Positions 1-11,275 of a stretch of 64,000 nucleotides of DNA are shown piece by piece. The stretch comes from Canna indica. Lineage: Eukaryota; Streptophyta; Magnoliopsida; Zingiberales; Cannaceae. The position numbers and the translations under genes are program-made. Numbering within the stretch: the stretch's first letter is position 1; every line of letters begins with the position of its first letter. The notes beneath the pieces are model-generated. The model had not been told where the DNA came from, made no database searches, and saw only the letters and a program-made list of their open reading frames with translations. The DNA lies in contig CP136891.1 of the NCBI GenBank assembly GCA_034359265.1, positions 53,274,501 to 53,338,500 of the forward strand. The letters are read 5' to 3'.

Positions 1-533
1 TTATTGCTCCATTAGTTATTGTATTTTGTTGTTTATTTCATTGTATTTCAAGAGTGAAAACCTAGGGTGCTAGATTGATTGTGTGTGGTGGTTGCCTTGG
101 TGTTTAGGCATAATTCCACCGGTGTAATCTAGGATTAGAGTGTCCTTAGGGAGAGTGAGGTGGGAAAGTGCTCTCGGTAGAAAGACGGAGACTTTCAGGT
201 GTGGAAGTGCCTTCGGTGTGAGAGCGGTGACTTTCTGGTAAAAAGTCCTCATTGTAAAGGAACTCTATATCTAGTGGATTAGGTTGAAATCCTAAGCGGG
301 GGTGCTTAGATAGTGGAGTAGGCCGGTTGGCGAACCACTATAAATCATTGTGTACGTTTGCATTGCTTTATTATCTGAGCTTGCTTATATTGTTTACCAT
401 TTGCTTCTGCACATAATTAACTCATATTGTGTTTTGCCTAAGAGAACGATTAAAATCGATAAATCGGAATTAGGCAAAAAGATTAGTTAACATACTATTC
501 ACCCTCCCTCTAGTGTAGGCCATTTCACCAACA
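1..533 (+). repeat. 3' part of the 5' LTR of copy A
   Basis: It ends in CCAACA, directly before a primer site. It shares with the LTRs of B, C, D, E and G the block around 285-345, which holds the twin hairpins (CCTAAGC/GCTTAG at 291-309 and TAGTGG/CCACTA at 311-340). It also shares the block reading GGTGTGGAAGTGCC near 198-215. The upstream U3 part, with promoter and palindromes, lies outside the window. Confidence 0.75.
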
Positions 534-549
534 TTCAGTATCAGAGTGG
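534..549 (+). other. Primer binding site of copy A
   Basis: The text CAGTATCAGAGTGG follows the LTR end. It is one base off the TGGTATCAGAGC sequence that pairs with initiator tRNA-Met in most plant LTR elements. The GGGTCGTTGATTG that follows matches the region after the primer site in B. Confidence 0.7.
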
Positions 550-603
550 GTCGTTGATTGATATTTCACCATCTCCTCTACAATCGTTTCTCGATTCGAA
601 AAA

Positions 604-1956
604 TGACCCTAGAGAGTTTAATGTCTTCACCTCCTAGGTTTGATGCCTCGAACTTCGGTCCTTGGAAATCTAGGATGTATGTTTATTTGAAGACTCAAGG
701 TTTAGAAATATTCAATATGTTGAAAATTAAATATGTTGAACCTAGAAAGGAATTGCATGATTGGAATGAAAATGAGATTGAGCTATTTAAAGTTAATGCA
801 CAAGCTATGAATTGCATATTTTGCACTTTGGAAAATGACATTTTCGAAAAAGCCATTTGCTAAAACCGAAGAGCTTAATACACTTGTTGAGGGTGGTGAT
901 GACAATGGTCATCCCCCTAGTGCTAACCTCGGTTTTGATGCTCTTAGTGCTTCTAGTGAAAGAAGCAAATCAAAAAGCCAAAAAAGAAAGGTCATATGCT
1001 ACTTGTGCAAGGAAAAAGGGCACAACAAAAGAAATTTCCCTTCATCAAAGAAAAATGTCAAGAAGAGGACAAGTGCGTCAACTTCCACCTCTGAATCACA
1101 AGAAGCATCCTCTTGTCATGATCATGATGTCATATCTCAATTTTGCCTCATGGGTCTTCGGAATGAGGTAAAACCTTCTACTTCTAGTCATGATAGATAT
1201 CTTGATAGTGATAATGATGATAGTAGCTCAAACTCTTTAGGTATGACTTATGATGAGCTATTAGAAGAATCTAAGAAGATGTATGCCTTGCTTATGAATA
1301 AGATCAAATAAAATAAAAAACTAACAAAAGAAAATTTATGGCTTGATTCACTTGTGCATGAATTAGAGCAAGAGAAATTGAATACTAGTTTTGTTAATTC
1401 TTGCCATGACAATCTTAAGCTTGAAATTGAAGACTTAAAAAGTGAGAATATTGATTTGAAAAATGAAAATGATGATTTGAAAATTGAATTGAAAAATATC
1501 TCAAAAGTTGAGATTGAAAATTTGAAAGTATAAAATATGAAAATAAAAAATAAAAATAGTATGATGAAATCTTAAATGCAAGCCATAAATCAATTAATGA
1601 TTTGAAAAACGAGGTTGTTTTCTTGAGTAGGAAAACTAGTAGTTTATCACATGCTTCATCTTTTAGAAATCCTAGGAAGAAAAATGTTTCATCTAAGAAT
1701 GATCATGCTCATCATGCTTCTCATGCAAAACATTCTAACATTAGACCTCATGTCCATATGAATGGTAAAAAGAAAGAATTCTATGGACATTGCTTTTGTT
1801 GGGCGTACGATTTATGATTATGCTTTTAAAGTGAACCCTAGTATTGTTGGGACACTTTGGGTACCTAAGCCCATTGACCCCCAAGGACCCAAAGTCATTT
1901 GGGTACCAAAGATTTCTTGCTCTCTTGTAGGGGGGGGGAGCTACCACACAAGGGTA
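604..1956 (+). pseudogene. Copia-style gag of copy A, broken
   Basis: The reading starts MTLESLMSSPPRFDASNFG, a DUF4219/UBN2 gag start, and runs openly to 863. About 25 codons present in D and E (the DLWATLNILYDHAK segment) are then missing and the frame changes. The frame at 835-1311 carries a CCHC knuckle (CYLCKEKGHNKRNF) whose last Cys is Phe. After a stop near 1309, a Lys/Glu/Asn-rich coiled coil continues with further stops. A second knuckle (GHCFC...) follows near 1790, and the TLWVPKPIDPQGPKVIWVPK tail ends about 1915. Several stops and shifts make it non-functional. No pol follows. Confidence 0.85.
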
Positions 1957-2030
1957 AAGAGAAGTGAAGAGTTGAAGTTGACCAAGGACTTAAATGAATA
2001 TTCATCCTTTGGTTACAACTTCAAACCATC

Positions 2031-2750
2031 ACGATGTCATAGGTATGGAAATTGGCATCTAGGTATATTTTGTATCATCTCCTTACTTTGCTTGGTTTCA
2101 TTTAAGTTGGAGTATATGATACATGTTTGATTTGAGTTATTTTCTCCGCTCTTGATAAGAGCCTTTAAAAAAAAAAAAATTGATTTTCGGTCTCTTCGGA
2201 GACCTATGTAACCTATAAAGGGCTAATGTGATCTTCGTGGCCTTTCAGTTTTCAACCAATATGAAGGGTTGGAGATCAAGTTTTCATCTTCATTACACTT
2301 GTGATCTCATAAAATTCATTTTTGATATGACTTGATTTTATTTAAAATGGATTTCGAACTATTTAGCAAAGATAGATTTTGAATGAAAACTTTGATGCTT
2401 ACTTTGCTATCTAGAGTGATTAAGTTGCTTGAAATAATCATGCCATTATGTTACTAATAATTTCCTCATGCAAGTTAAATCTAAGGTTAAATGAAAGACT
2501 AATTAGAATGGAAAGGATTAGTTTGGCTAAATTTTTAAGTATGAGGTATGATTTAGATTTTCACAAAATCCTAGTATAATGCCTCAATATTAACACTTTA
2601 TCGGTGTCTCTTTACTCATGATGGTAATTACATGTCAAATCCTTGAATTCTCATGAGTAGGTAGAATTTTAGTACATAGGCAAATTTCATTGAATGAAAC
2701 TTGCTCTAGGGTGACACTTATTATTAGAGACATTCATTTTAAGTCCAAAC
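2031..2750 (+). other. Non-coding 3' internal region of copy A
   Basis: This AT-rich stretch has no coding signal. It is similar to 5230-5990 in B and, on the minus strand, to parts of D (36880-37130) and E (52440-52700). A shared landmark is GGTCTCTTCGGAGACCT near 2190, an inverted repeat (GGTCTC/GAGACC) also present in B near 5398. Confidence 0.65.
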
Positions 2751-3094
2751 TGTTGGCTTTAGGTTTTCAACATTGGTCTTAATCTCTTAATCTCGATTTT
2801 CATGATAACAAATATGGAACTAATATTTCATCGAGAAATCTTTCAGGTTTCATATCAATTAGCGTTCGATGTCCTCGATCGGATAAATCAGAAGAAATCA
2901 GAAAATCGGAAGGACATTGATCGTCACGCTCGGGTTCATCGTGAAAACTTCTCGAAGAGCAACGCGTGCACCAAAGACGTATTAGACGGGCTCAAAGATC
3001 ACATGAAAGCTCTCCAAGTTGATGGTCGTTGAAAGCCGGAACCCGGAAACAAAGCGCGAAAGAAAATAGGCTGAAAAATAAATTTTAGCCTAGG

Positions 3095-3456
3095 TTCAGT
3101 CGATCGGGCAGTCGACCGAATAGGGTAAGGAAAATGGCACCAGCCATTTTGGTCGATCGGTCGGTCGACTGAATAGTGCCTAAAAGAGGCAGAAGCTACT
3201 TCGATCGACCGGGTGGTCGACCGATCGAAGCCCAAAATGGGCAGTAGCTCTGTCGGTCGTCCAACCGATCGACCGACTGGTCGACCAAATGCGGGATCGA
3301 AGAATTTTCTTCTGGGAGGTCGACCCGTCGGTTGACCGACCACAGAGAGTAAACGGCGGTCGATCTGTCGGTCGACCGACCAATCGATCGGCGGCCTGCA
3401 ACGGATAGTTTTCTATCCGTTGAGCTACTATTTCTTGATGAGGGTATAAATATAGT
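3095..3456 (+). promoter_or_regulatory. LTR B promoter: palindrome cluster and TATA box
   Basis: About 300 bp is packed with variants of the palindrome TCGGTCGACCGA (exact at 3368-3379; others such as GGTCGATCGGTCGGTCGAC near 3150). GGCAGAAGCTACTTCG-like spacers lie between them. The TATA-like TATAAATA at about 3443-3450 follows some 65 bp after the last exact copy. The order palindromes, TATA, hairpins, LTR end also holds in C and D. That the palindromes bind a factor is inference. Confidence 0.6.
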
Positions 3457-3482
3457 AAAGCTAGTAAAGCTAGTTTGGAAAT

Positions 3483-3532
3483 CCTAAGCGGGGTGCTTAG
3501 GTAGTGGAGTTGGTATTGGGGCCGAACCACTA
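3483..3532 (+). promoter_or_regulatory. Twin conserved hairpins near the LTR 3' end (copy B)
   Basis: Hairpin 1 is CCTAAGC, loop GGGGT, GCTTAGG (3483-3501), a perfect 7-bp stem. Hairpin 2 pairs TAGTGG (3502-3507) with CCACTA (3527-3532). The pair lies downstream of the TATA box, so it should be in the transcript. It is seen in all LTRs of this group; in element C hairpin 1 keeps its pairing with other bases. Confidence 0.6.
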
Positions 3533-3717
3533 TAAATTAACGTGTTTGCATTGCGTTATTGTTTGTTTTTAATTGCTTAATTATTTATCGCTTCCGCACC
3601 CAATCATTAAATTGCAAATTCTCTAAACTAATCAAGAAATGATTAAAATCGAATTTAGGCTAATTATTTAGTAAACACACTATTCACCCCCCTCTAGTGT
3701 CGCCATTTCGCCTACAT

Positions 3718-3730
3718 TTGGTATCAGAGC
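3718..3730 (+). other. Primer binding site of copy B
   Basis: TTGGTATCAGAGC follows the LTR end. This is the usual match to the 3' end of plant initiator tRNA-Met, which primes minus-strand synthesis. Confidence 0.85.
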
Positions 3731-3783
3731 GGGTCGTAGATTGTGATTTTACCATCCCTTCTACAATTTGTCTCGATCTTGAA

Positions 3784-5171
3784 ATGGCTCTAGAGTCGGT
3801 AGCGTCTTCACCTCCTAGGTTCGATGACTCAAACTTTGGTCTTTGAAAATCTAAGATGTACACTTATTTAAAGACTAAAGGATTTAGTGTCTTTAACATG
3901 TTACATTGGGAATTCATTGAACCTAAGGTTGACATGCATGATTGGAGTGAATTAGATAAGAAAATATTTAAGTATAATGGAGATGCCATGAATTGTATTC
4001 TTTGCACATTACCCAATGACATCCTAAATAAAGTCATGCATGCTCTTCAGCTTATGACTTATGGGTCACTTTAAATGTTTTATATGATTATGCCAAAATC
4101 GAAGAGATTGACACTTTTGATGAAGGTGGTGATGACAATGGTCACTCACCTACTACTAATCTTGGTTTTGATGTCCATAGCTCTTCCAGTCATAGGATCA
4201 CTAAAAGCCGAAAGAGAAAGGTGATTTGTCATGTGTGCCAAGAGAAATGGCATGTAAATAAAAATTGCCCTACCATGAAAAATAAGACAAAGAAGAGGTC
4301 AAAAGCTTCTATGTCATCATCTCATTCGAATGAAGCATCCTCTTGCAATGACTATGAAGCTACTTCAAAAGTTTGCCTCATGAGTACCAATGATGAGGAA
4401 CACTCTTTCCCTTTTAGTCATAATAATGATAAAGCTCTTCTAGTTCATTCAATATGTCATATGAAGAACTAGTTGAGGAATGTCAAAAAATGTATGCCTT
4501 GCTTGTTAGAAAAGATAAGGAAAATAAAAGATTGAAAAAGGAAAATATGATGCTTAATTCTCATTTTCATGAATCCAAACTAGAAAATGAAAAAGTGAGA
4601 TCTAGGTCATTTGATTCATGCCATGATAATGTAGAACTTGAGCTTAAGGATTTGTAGCTTAAAAATAACAATTTAGAAAATGAGAATTGCATGTTAAAAT
4701 ATCAATTACATGCATTGCATAAATCCATGAATGAATTGAAAGGTGAGATTACTTTCTTGAATAAGAAAGTAAATAAATTAAAAAATGCTTCATCTCCTAA
4801 GAACACTAGAATAAAAAATACCTATGTAAAGAATGCCAATGTTCATCATCATTCTCATGTTAGGCATTCCACATTTAAGCCTCATGCTCAAAATAAAAAT
4901 GTTTCTAAGAATGCTCATACTTATCATGTTTCACATGTCAAGCTAACTAATAATAAATCTCATGTCCATAGGAAAAATAAAAAGAAATTTAATGGACATT
5001 GCTTTTGTTGTAGTGTGTATGGGCATGCCATCTACGATTGTGCTTTTAAAATGAACCCAAGTGTTGTGAAGACACTTTGGGTACATAAGCCCATTAACCC
5101 CCTAGGACCCAAAGGCATTTAGGTACCAAAGGTCTCTTGTTCTCTTGTAGAGGGAGCCACCACACAAGGGT
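3784..5171 (+). pseudogene. Copia-style gag of copy B, broken
   Basis: It starts MALESVASSPPRFDDSNFG, then a TGA replaces the Trp of the conserved LWKS motif (3845). The frame resumes at 3856, shifts near 4050 and continues with DDNGHSPTTNLGFD. Knuckle 1 is CHVCQEKWHVNKNC, with the Gly before His replaced by Trp. A Ser-rich linker, about 100 residues of coiled coil (with a stop at 4656) and a His/Lys-rich linker follow. Knuckle 2 is CFCCSVYGHAIYDC (CX2CX4HX4C intact), and the tail is TLWVHKPINPLGPKG. Gag forms the particle and binds RNA. The two-knuckle layout is shared with D. Confidence 0.87.
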
Positions 5172-8100
5172 GAGATGAAGTTGATTGTTTGAAGTTGCTT
5201 GGGGATTCAAAGATTGTACCACTTCAAAGTTGCAACTTCAAGTCATCATGATGCCTATGGTAAAGTTGGCATCAAATACTTTGGTATCATCTCCTATACC
5301 TCTTGTTTAAATTAGAGTTGGAGTTTGATAGATGCTTAATATTAGTAGATTTCCCCGCTCTTAATATATTTCAAATGATTTTTTATTTTGATTTTCCGGT
5401 CTCCTCGGAGACCTAACTAGCCTGTAATGGGCTCATACGACCTTGCGGTTTTAAATCGTAGGCTAATTGTGACTTTCGGTTTTCAACTAATAGGAAGGGT
5501 TAGAGATCATGTTTTCATTTATATTATTTTTGTGATCTCTTAAAATTCGTTTTGATATCACTCGATTTCATTTTGAAATGAATTTCAAACTATTTAGCAA
5601 AGTGGACTTTGAAAATGATATTTGAATCTCTTTGCTATTTGGTTTGGTTAGCTTGCTAAGTAGCTATATTTTCTCTAAAAATATTAGTCTAGCTTACTTG
5701 CAAGTTATAAGTATTTTAGGAAGGCTAATAACTAGGAAGAAAAAGATTAGTTTGGCTAAATTATCATGAATATGGTATAACTTTGATAAATTCAAAATCT
5801 TAGTGTTATACCCAATGTTTATGATTAAAGTATGTCTCTTTACTCATGATGGTAATTACATGTAAAATCCTTGATTTCTCATGAGTAGGTAAAAACTTTA
5901 GTACTTAGACAAATTTCATTGAATGAAACTTGCTCTAGGTAAATACCTATTACTAGAGACCTTCTTGTAAGTCCAAACTAGTTTAACATGGTTAGGGATC
6001 TTATTCCTTAAATGCTTCACATCTTAGGATCTCTTAGATTCATTTTGATATCATGGTATACTCATTTAAAATGAATCTCTACTATCTAGCATAGGTTAAG
6101 GTTTTTAAATGAAACATTGCATTGAACCTTTGCTATTTAGTATGTTAGCTTGCTAGTAGGCATATTAATTTCATTGTCTACTAATGAAGTCTACTTGCAA
6201 GTTGTGAATGTAAATGGAAGGTTATGCTATCTAAAAGCTAATGGAAAATAAAATGAAAAAGTTTGGCAAAATTTCTAAGAAAAATGTATGAATTTAATTT
6301 TACAAAAATCTTAGCATAATAGTTGAATATTCATGCTTTAATGATGTCTCTATACTCATGATTGTTTTTGCATGACAAATATTTGAATTTTCATGAGTAG
6401 GAAAAATCTTGATAACTTAGCTCATTTCATGATATCATGATATTCATGAAATTGAACTAGGTTAAAATTATTCTTTAGAGACTTCATTTAAGTTACAAAT
6501 AAAATGAACATGTTTAAATACACACATGATATGATTCTAGGTGTTCAATCTTGAAAATTCATGTGTAGATGAAAATGTGATAACTAGATCAATTAGAGGA
6601 CTTAAGCTTGAGAAGTTTGACCCAAGTCAACAAATTAACTTGGACACTTGATTTTAAGTCCAAACTTCATAAATATGTTTAGGAATATGTATGACATGTT
6701 TTCATGCACTTAGAATGGAAAATTCATATGGATATGGATAAAATGACATAGAGGTAGTTTCATGAAAACCTATTTTGAACTTAGTTGACCCAAGTCAACA
6801 AGTTGACTTAAAGGTCTTATTTTCAATTCATATTTGGGGAACATGTTTAGATTTACTCATGATAGGTATCCATAAGTTTAAGTTTGAAAAATCATGAGTG
6901 AATGTTAAGATTGAAACTTAGCAAGTTTCATAAAAACTAGTTTAGTTTTGAATGAAACCAGGCTAGGTTGATATGTTGACTTAAGGATATAATTTTCATT
7001 TCAAACTTGACATATACTATTTACATGACTATCATGTTGTGTCATGAAAGTTTGAATGAAAATTGAAGAAGCTTTACGAATAATTGAAAATTATAAAAAT
7101 ATCATTTCAATCTACAATTGATATAATTTCATTTATTTCTACGAAAATATAGAAAAATCTTTTTTAATGATTCTTGAAACTACACATTCACTGAAAAATC
7201 TAGTTTTACTCAGTAAAAATTTCAAAAAGTTTCATCAAGAATCTAATTTATAATGGAATTTTGAAGTTGGACTTTAAAAATGCAAAGTATCATCCTTATT
7301 TGAAATATCAATCTTTTCGATACTTTGATTTTTCTTCAAAAACTTCAAATGAAACTTTGTGCATGCTATTTTGATTTCATCTCTAATATCGTTCTCACTA
7401 TTCCTTGAGTGAAATCATTTCTAAAAATGATTTTGATATATTGAGCAATATCTTAAAAATAAGCTTTTGATTAAAATCAATATAGGATGAAAAATGGTCT
7501 TTGAAAATTCTTTTGAGTTCAAACTTTGTTCATGCATTTCAAATGACCACTCAATATTTGGTATCAAAAAATTTCATCCAAAAATTGGTACCAAAGTTTT
7601 TTCATCGAAAATATGATATTGTATAGTTTTAAAAGTTTGATTTTTTCAAATCTTGAAGTATAGGTTGTCCTAAGTCAACAAAGTAACTTAAAAATCTCAT
7701 CGTAAGTCCAAACTTAATTCATAGACTTACATTCTCTCATGTTTGATGTCTAGATGCCTAAGTTTGAGAAAACATGAGTAGATAGCAAAACTTGAGACTT
7801 AGCATTTTCATGTCTTTCATGCTTATTTCAAATGAAAACATGCTAAGTTCATATTTGGATTAAATGACATTAGTTTAACTTCAAACTTGATATACATGAT
7901 TTAAATGACCATATCTTGATATGTTGAGAGTTTGAATGAAATAAAAAATGTCATGAAAAAGATATGAGTACATTCATACTTGGGTGCATACATGATTTAA
8001 TTTTGAATTGTATCTATTTTTTTTCTATCATGTATGATTTTTGTTTCATATCAAATATTTATTTTTTCATCCCTTGGTTGAGATATTCATGTTTCATGAA

Positions 8101-8406
8101 AAATACTCTTTAAAGTCTCAAATTCATAAAAAAATATTTGTGTTTCATCCCTTTAACTAGATGGACCTTTCTTGCCCTTTTTGATTGATGTCAAAAGGGG
8201 GAGAAATGTATAGGAAAAAGGGTGAGAAAAGTATAGGAAAATTGGGGAGAAAATTATAGGTAAAATGGAGGAAAATATAGGAAATACATGCATATAGATA
8301 GGGGGAGTTTATTTCATAGATATGCATGTTGATAGGGGGAGAAATCTCTTAGGTGATATCCTCTATGCTTTAATGATATATTTTCTTAAGGATGTTTGTC
8401 ATCATC
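5172..8406 (+). other. Long non-coding internal region of copy B
   Basis: The stretch is AT-rich, with no ORF of note on either strand. It shows an irregular internal repetition: blocks such as CTCATGA-GTAG-GTAAAA followed by TAGTACTTAGACAAATTTCATTGAATGAAAC return at 2650-2710, 5870-5940, 6350-6430, 6890-6950 and 7735-7810. The end carries GGGGGAG tracts (8205-8350). Matching stretches lie in D and E. It is where pol would be in an autonomous element. Confidence 0.7.
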
Positions 8407-8420
8407 AAAAAGGGGGAGAT
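8407..8420 (+). other. Polypurine tract of copy B
   Basis: AAAAAGGGGGAGAT lies directly before the 3' LTR start TGTTGGC. It is the expected plus-strand primer. The matching spot in E (46335-46349, minus) reads AAAAAGGGAGAGAT. Confidence 0.8.
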
Positions 8421-8843
8421 TGTTGGCTTTAGGTTTTCAACCTTGGTCTTAATCTCTTAATCTCGGTTTTGATGATAACAAATATGGAACTAATATTTCG
8501 TCGAGAAATCTTTCAGGTTCCATATCAATTAGTGTTCAATGTCCTCGATCGGATAAATCGGAAGAAATCAGAAAACGGAAGGACATTGATCATCGCGAAA
8601 AATTCTCGAAGAGCGACGTGTGCACCAAAGACACATTGGACGGGCTCAAAGATCACATGAAAGCTCTCCAAGTTGATGGTCGTTGAAAGCCGGAACCCGG
8701 AAACAAAGCACGGAAGAAAATAGGCTGAAAAATAAATTTTAGCCTAGGTTCGGTCGACCGAATAGGGTAAGGAAAATGGCACCAGCCATTTCGATCGACC
8801 GAACAGTGCCTAAAAGAGGCAGAAGCTACTTCGGTCGACCGGG
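8421..8843 (+). repeat. 3' LTR of copy B, truncated
   Basis: It matches the 5' LTR from TGTTGGCTTTAGG to the palindrome TCGGTCGACCGGG (compare 3201-3213) and then stops. An exact TCGGTCGACCGA is at 8750-8761. The break lies inside the palindrome cluster, and CACTA transposase coding sequence begins at once. Confidence 0.85.
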
Positions 8844-9565
8844 CGCGCGCCACACTGGTGGCTCCATCTCTTTTGCGATTCATGAGCGTCGTATGGTATG
8901 TATAATTTAATTATTTTTAATTAAATTATATATTGTGTATAATGATACTAATGTATTTGTTTTTTAATGTAAGATGCGCGTGACGGAGGACGACACCGTC
9001 CAACGCCCGTCGATGATGGAGGTGTTGAGCACACCCACCGTCATCGACGAGGAGTGGGGGACTATGTTGATAGCAGAGCCTCCATCATAATGCTAAGTAT
9101 TTATAAATGTCTGTTTGATTTACACAATTTTTATTTATAGTTTATATATATTTAAAATATAAACACGTGTAGCAAACTTACACGAGGACTGTGGTCGAGC
9201 GTGGAGGGACACCGGAGGAGTTCGACGCAGGAGCTTGGGTGGAGGCCGCGGGTGGCTAGGAGCACGGTCGTGTTTATGGCTTTGCATATAGTGGTCATGC
9301 ACGTGCCGTGCTCGAGCCACTTGGGGCACCGACCCCTCTGACTGCGGTTGAGCGGCCCTCGACATCCCGAGCGCAGGACCAGAGCCGGATAACGGCCATG
9401 GAGTTGGAGCTCACCCAATAGAGACATGCGATGGAGGAGTAGAGGCAGATGATGGAGGGGCAGAGGCTGGTGATGGAGGAACAGATGCAGGAGCAGAGAC
9501 GGGCGAATAACGAGTTGAGACAAACAATCCAAAACATGCAGACACTCCTCACTCAGATTGCGTCT

Positions 9566-11275
9566 TGTTAGTGATATGCTCTAGAGCCCTTATATAATTG
9601 GGAACTCTTCATGCACATTTTACTTGATTATGAAAGGCTATCTTTATTACTTAGTGCTTATGTTAATTCATTTGCTTGCATACAGACTTAAACTATGTAA
9701 TAAAGTCCTTGGTATATAACACAGTGCAAAGGAAATCATGAAGAGTTCATGATGTGAGATTTTTATTGCATGTAAATGTGTTTATACCTAAATTATCCCT
9801 AGTCACAGTATTAACAAGATAGGACATTATTAATATGGATAGATTAGCACATGTTATACTTCTTGACTCGTTCAAGCAATAGTTCTCACAAGTTGTGAGC
9901 ATAGCGATGCTCAGAGTTAACATGTGGATGCTTATTTGAGAAACAAGTTCATTGGAGGCCTAATCATGAGATCTTCACAAGAATGTTCAATCTATGTTTG
10001 TAAAAGCATCTCATCATATCAGTGGTGCAAGTATCCTTGGACTTGAGATCACCAAAGTATCTTAAGTGCCTAGTGTTGTACTTTGACTTCATTACTTATG
10101 GTTCACCTTTGGGTGTTCATAGCTTGAAGATTGGGTATAGCATGAATCACTTGGAGATAGTTAAGTGATCAACATAGGATTCACCACCCCATATTTATTT
10201 GGGGAGTTTATCTCACTCTTCTTGTATAATCTCTTTATTCAAGAGTCTTTGGCCAGAGTAGTAAGCGTTTATAAATGTGATTCATAGAGGGATTTTTTAG
10301 AATAAAGATTTAAGATACAAGAATCTATACATTCAGGACTTGATTAACCTGGATTAGATAAAGAGTGGTGAAAGGAGTTGATTGCACGGTAACTGCATAT
10401 GGAAGGGTGAAATGGCCAAACCACCGACCTTCTAACATTTGGATAGTCATGATGCTTGGCTAGAAGCCTTTTTTGACTTGTATAAGTGAATTTGTTCATT
10501 GGGAATGAATAATAATTTAAAGAGTTTAAATCATATAATTCCACTTAAGTGAGAATTATAATTCACTGTATACTACCAACATATTTTAGAAGCCCATAAG
10601 GTCACACACATATAGGAAGGATACAAAGGTAAAATAACAATGACATATATGACATGAGATGTCATTAGGTCCATGAGAAAGGAGAGAGAAGATGGCTTGC
10701 GAGGCACATGAGATGGATTTGATCCATCTAGTTGAGTCCACTTATTGGATTCAAACCCGTTAGATGGATTTGATCCATCTTGTTTTAAACCCGTGGGCAC
10801 ATGAGATGGATTTGATCCATCTTGAGCCCTCTTATTGGTTTGAAACACTAACCCTAAGAGTATATATTTCCACTCTTAGGGTGCAGCCGAATAGTGAAAA
10901 GAAGGGAGGAGGAGCAAAAATTAATTTTGATCTCCCTTCTCTCTTTGAACCTCTTCCTCTCCACTCCACTTTTCTCTTGGTGACAAATTCTCTTGCTAGC
11001 ATATAGGGAATTTTGGCTATTGTTGCTGCGCTTGAAGCGTTCTTGGATCCATCCTAGTGTGGATACTTTGGAGGTGATCCGATCTGGATCATTGTGGTTT
11101 ACGACAACCCGGTGACGAGAAGGTCTGTCGTTCATCCGATTTGGGTAACAGATCTAACCTTATCCTTGTTTTATTTACTATTGTTTTAATGGTGCAATCA
11201 GATCTTGGTTTTGGTGATGAAAGGCACACAATTTTTTTTATTTTTCGCTGTCCCGTGTGCCAATGATTACCAACA
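9566..11275 (+). mobile_element. Solo LTR (1.7 kb) inside the transposase gene
   Basis: It begins TGTTAGTGATATGC and ends ATTACCAACA. It is flanked on both sides by CGTCT (9561-9565 and 11276-11280), a perfect 5-bp target duplication. Removing it joins the transposase reading frame exactly. No primer site, gag or pol is present, so it is a solo LTR left by LTR-LTR recombination. A TATA-like AGAGTATATATTTCC is near 10857. The GTCCCGTGTGCC end is in the style of Copia SIRE/Angela LTRs, which is a weak family assignment. Confidence 0.88.
10711..10822. repeat. Three spaced copies of a 19-nt inverted repeat
   Basis: AGATGGATTTGATCCATCT occurs at 10711-10729, 10762-10780 and 10804-10822, identical each time. 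Each pairs AGATGGAT with ATCCATCT around a TTG loop. They lie just upstream of the TATA-like site of the solo LTR, so they may be promoter elements. Confidence 0.85.

Larger units (their letters stand above)
1..2750 (+). mobile_element. Gag-only LTR retrotransposon, copy A (interrupted)
   Basis: The window opens inside the 5' LTR of this element. In order come the LTR end (to 533), a primer site, a decayed Copia-style gag and the start of the 3' non-coding stretch. At 2750 it stops abruptly where the LTR of copy B begins. The last bases of A match the inside of B around 5957-5990, so B was inserted into A. The rest of A is not seen after B, probably because B's right side has also been lost. 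No protease, integrase or reverse transcriptase is visible. Confidence 0.8.
2751..3716 (+). repeat. 5' LTR of copy B
   Basis: It begins TGTTGGCTTTAGG and ends CCATTTCGCCTACA immediately before a tRNA-iMet primer site. Within it are a CG-rich palindrome cluster (about 3095-3400), a TATA box (GGTATAAATATAG near 3442) and the twin hairpins (3483-3532). The start recurs at 8421 as the 3' LTR. Confidence 0.9.
2751..8843 (+). mobile_element. Gag-only LTR retrotransposon, copy B
   Basis: A nearly complete element: 966-bp 5' LTR (2751-3716, TGTTGG...CCTACA), primer site, gag (3784-5171), 3.2 kb non-coding internal region, polypurine tract and the first 423 bp of the 3' LTR (8421-8843), where CACTA sequence takes over. 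The two LTR copies match from their first base. There is no trace of protease, integrase, RT or RNase H between gag and the polypurine tract. B would therefore depend on enzymes from another element, like the described TR-GAG elements. Confidence 0.88.

Noticed and set aside
3046..3530. Arg- and Asp-rich minus-strand frames of about 115 codons
   Set aside because: They are produced by the TCGGTCGACC palindromes of LTR B, which read open in several frames. The same happens at 39282-39618 and 61569-61913.
9152..9552. Two minus-strand frames of 85 and 126 codons
   Set aside because: They are opposite to the coiled-coil end of the En/Spm transposase, which reads clearly on the plus strand.
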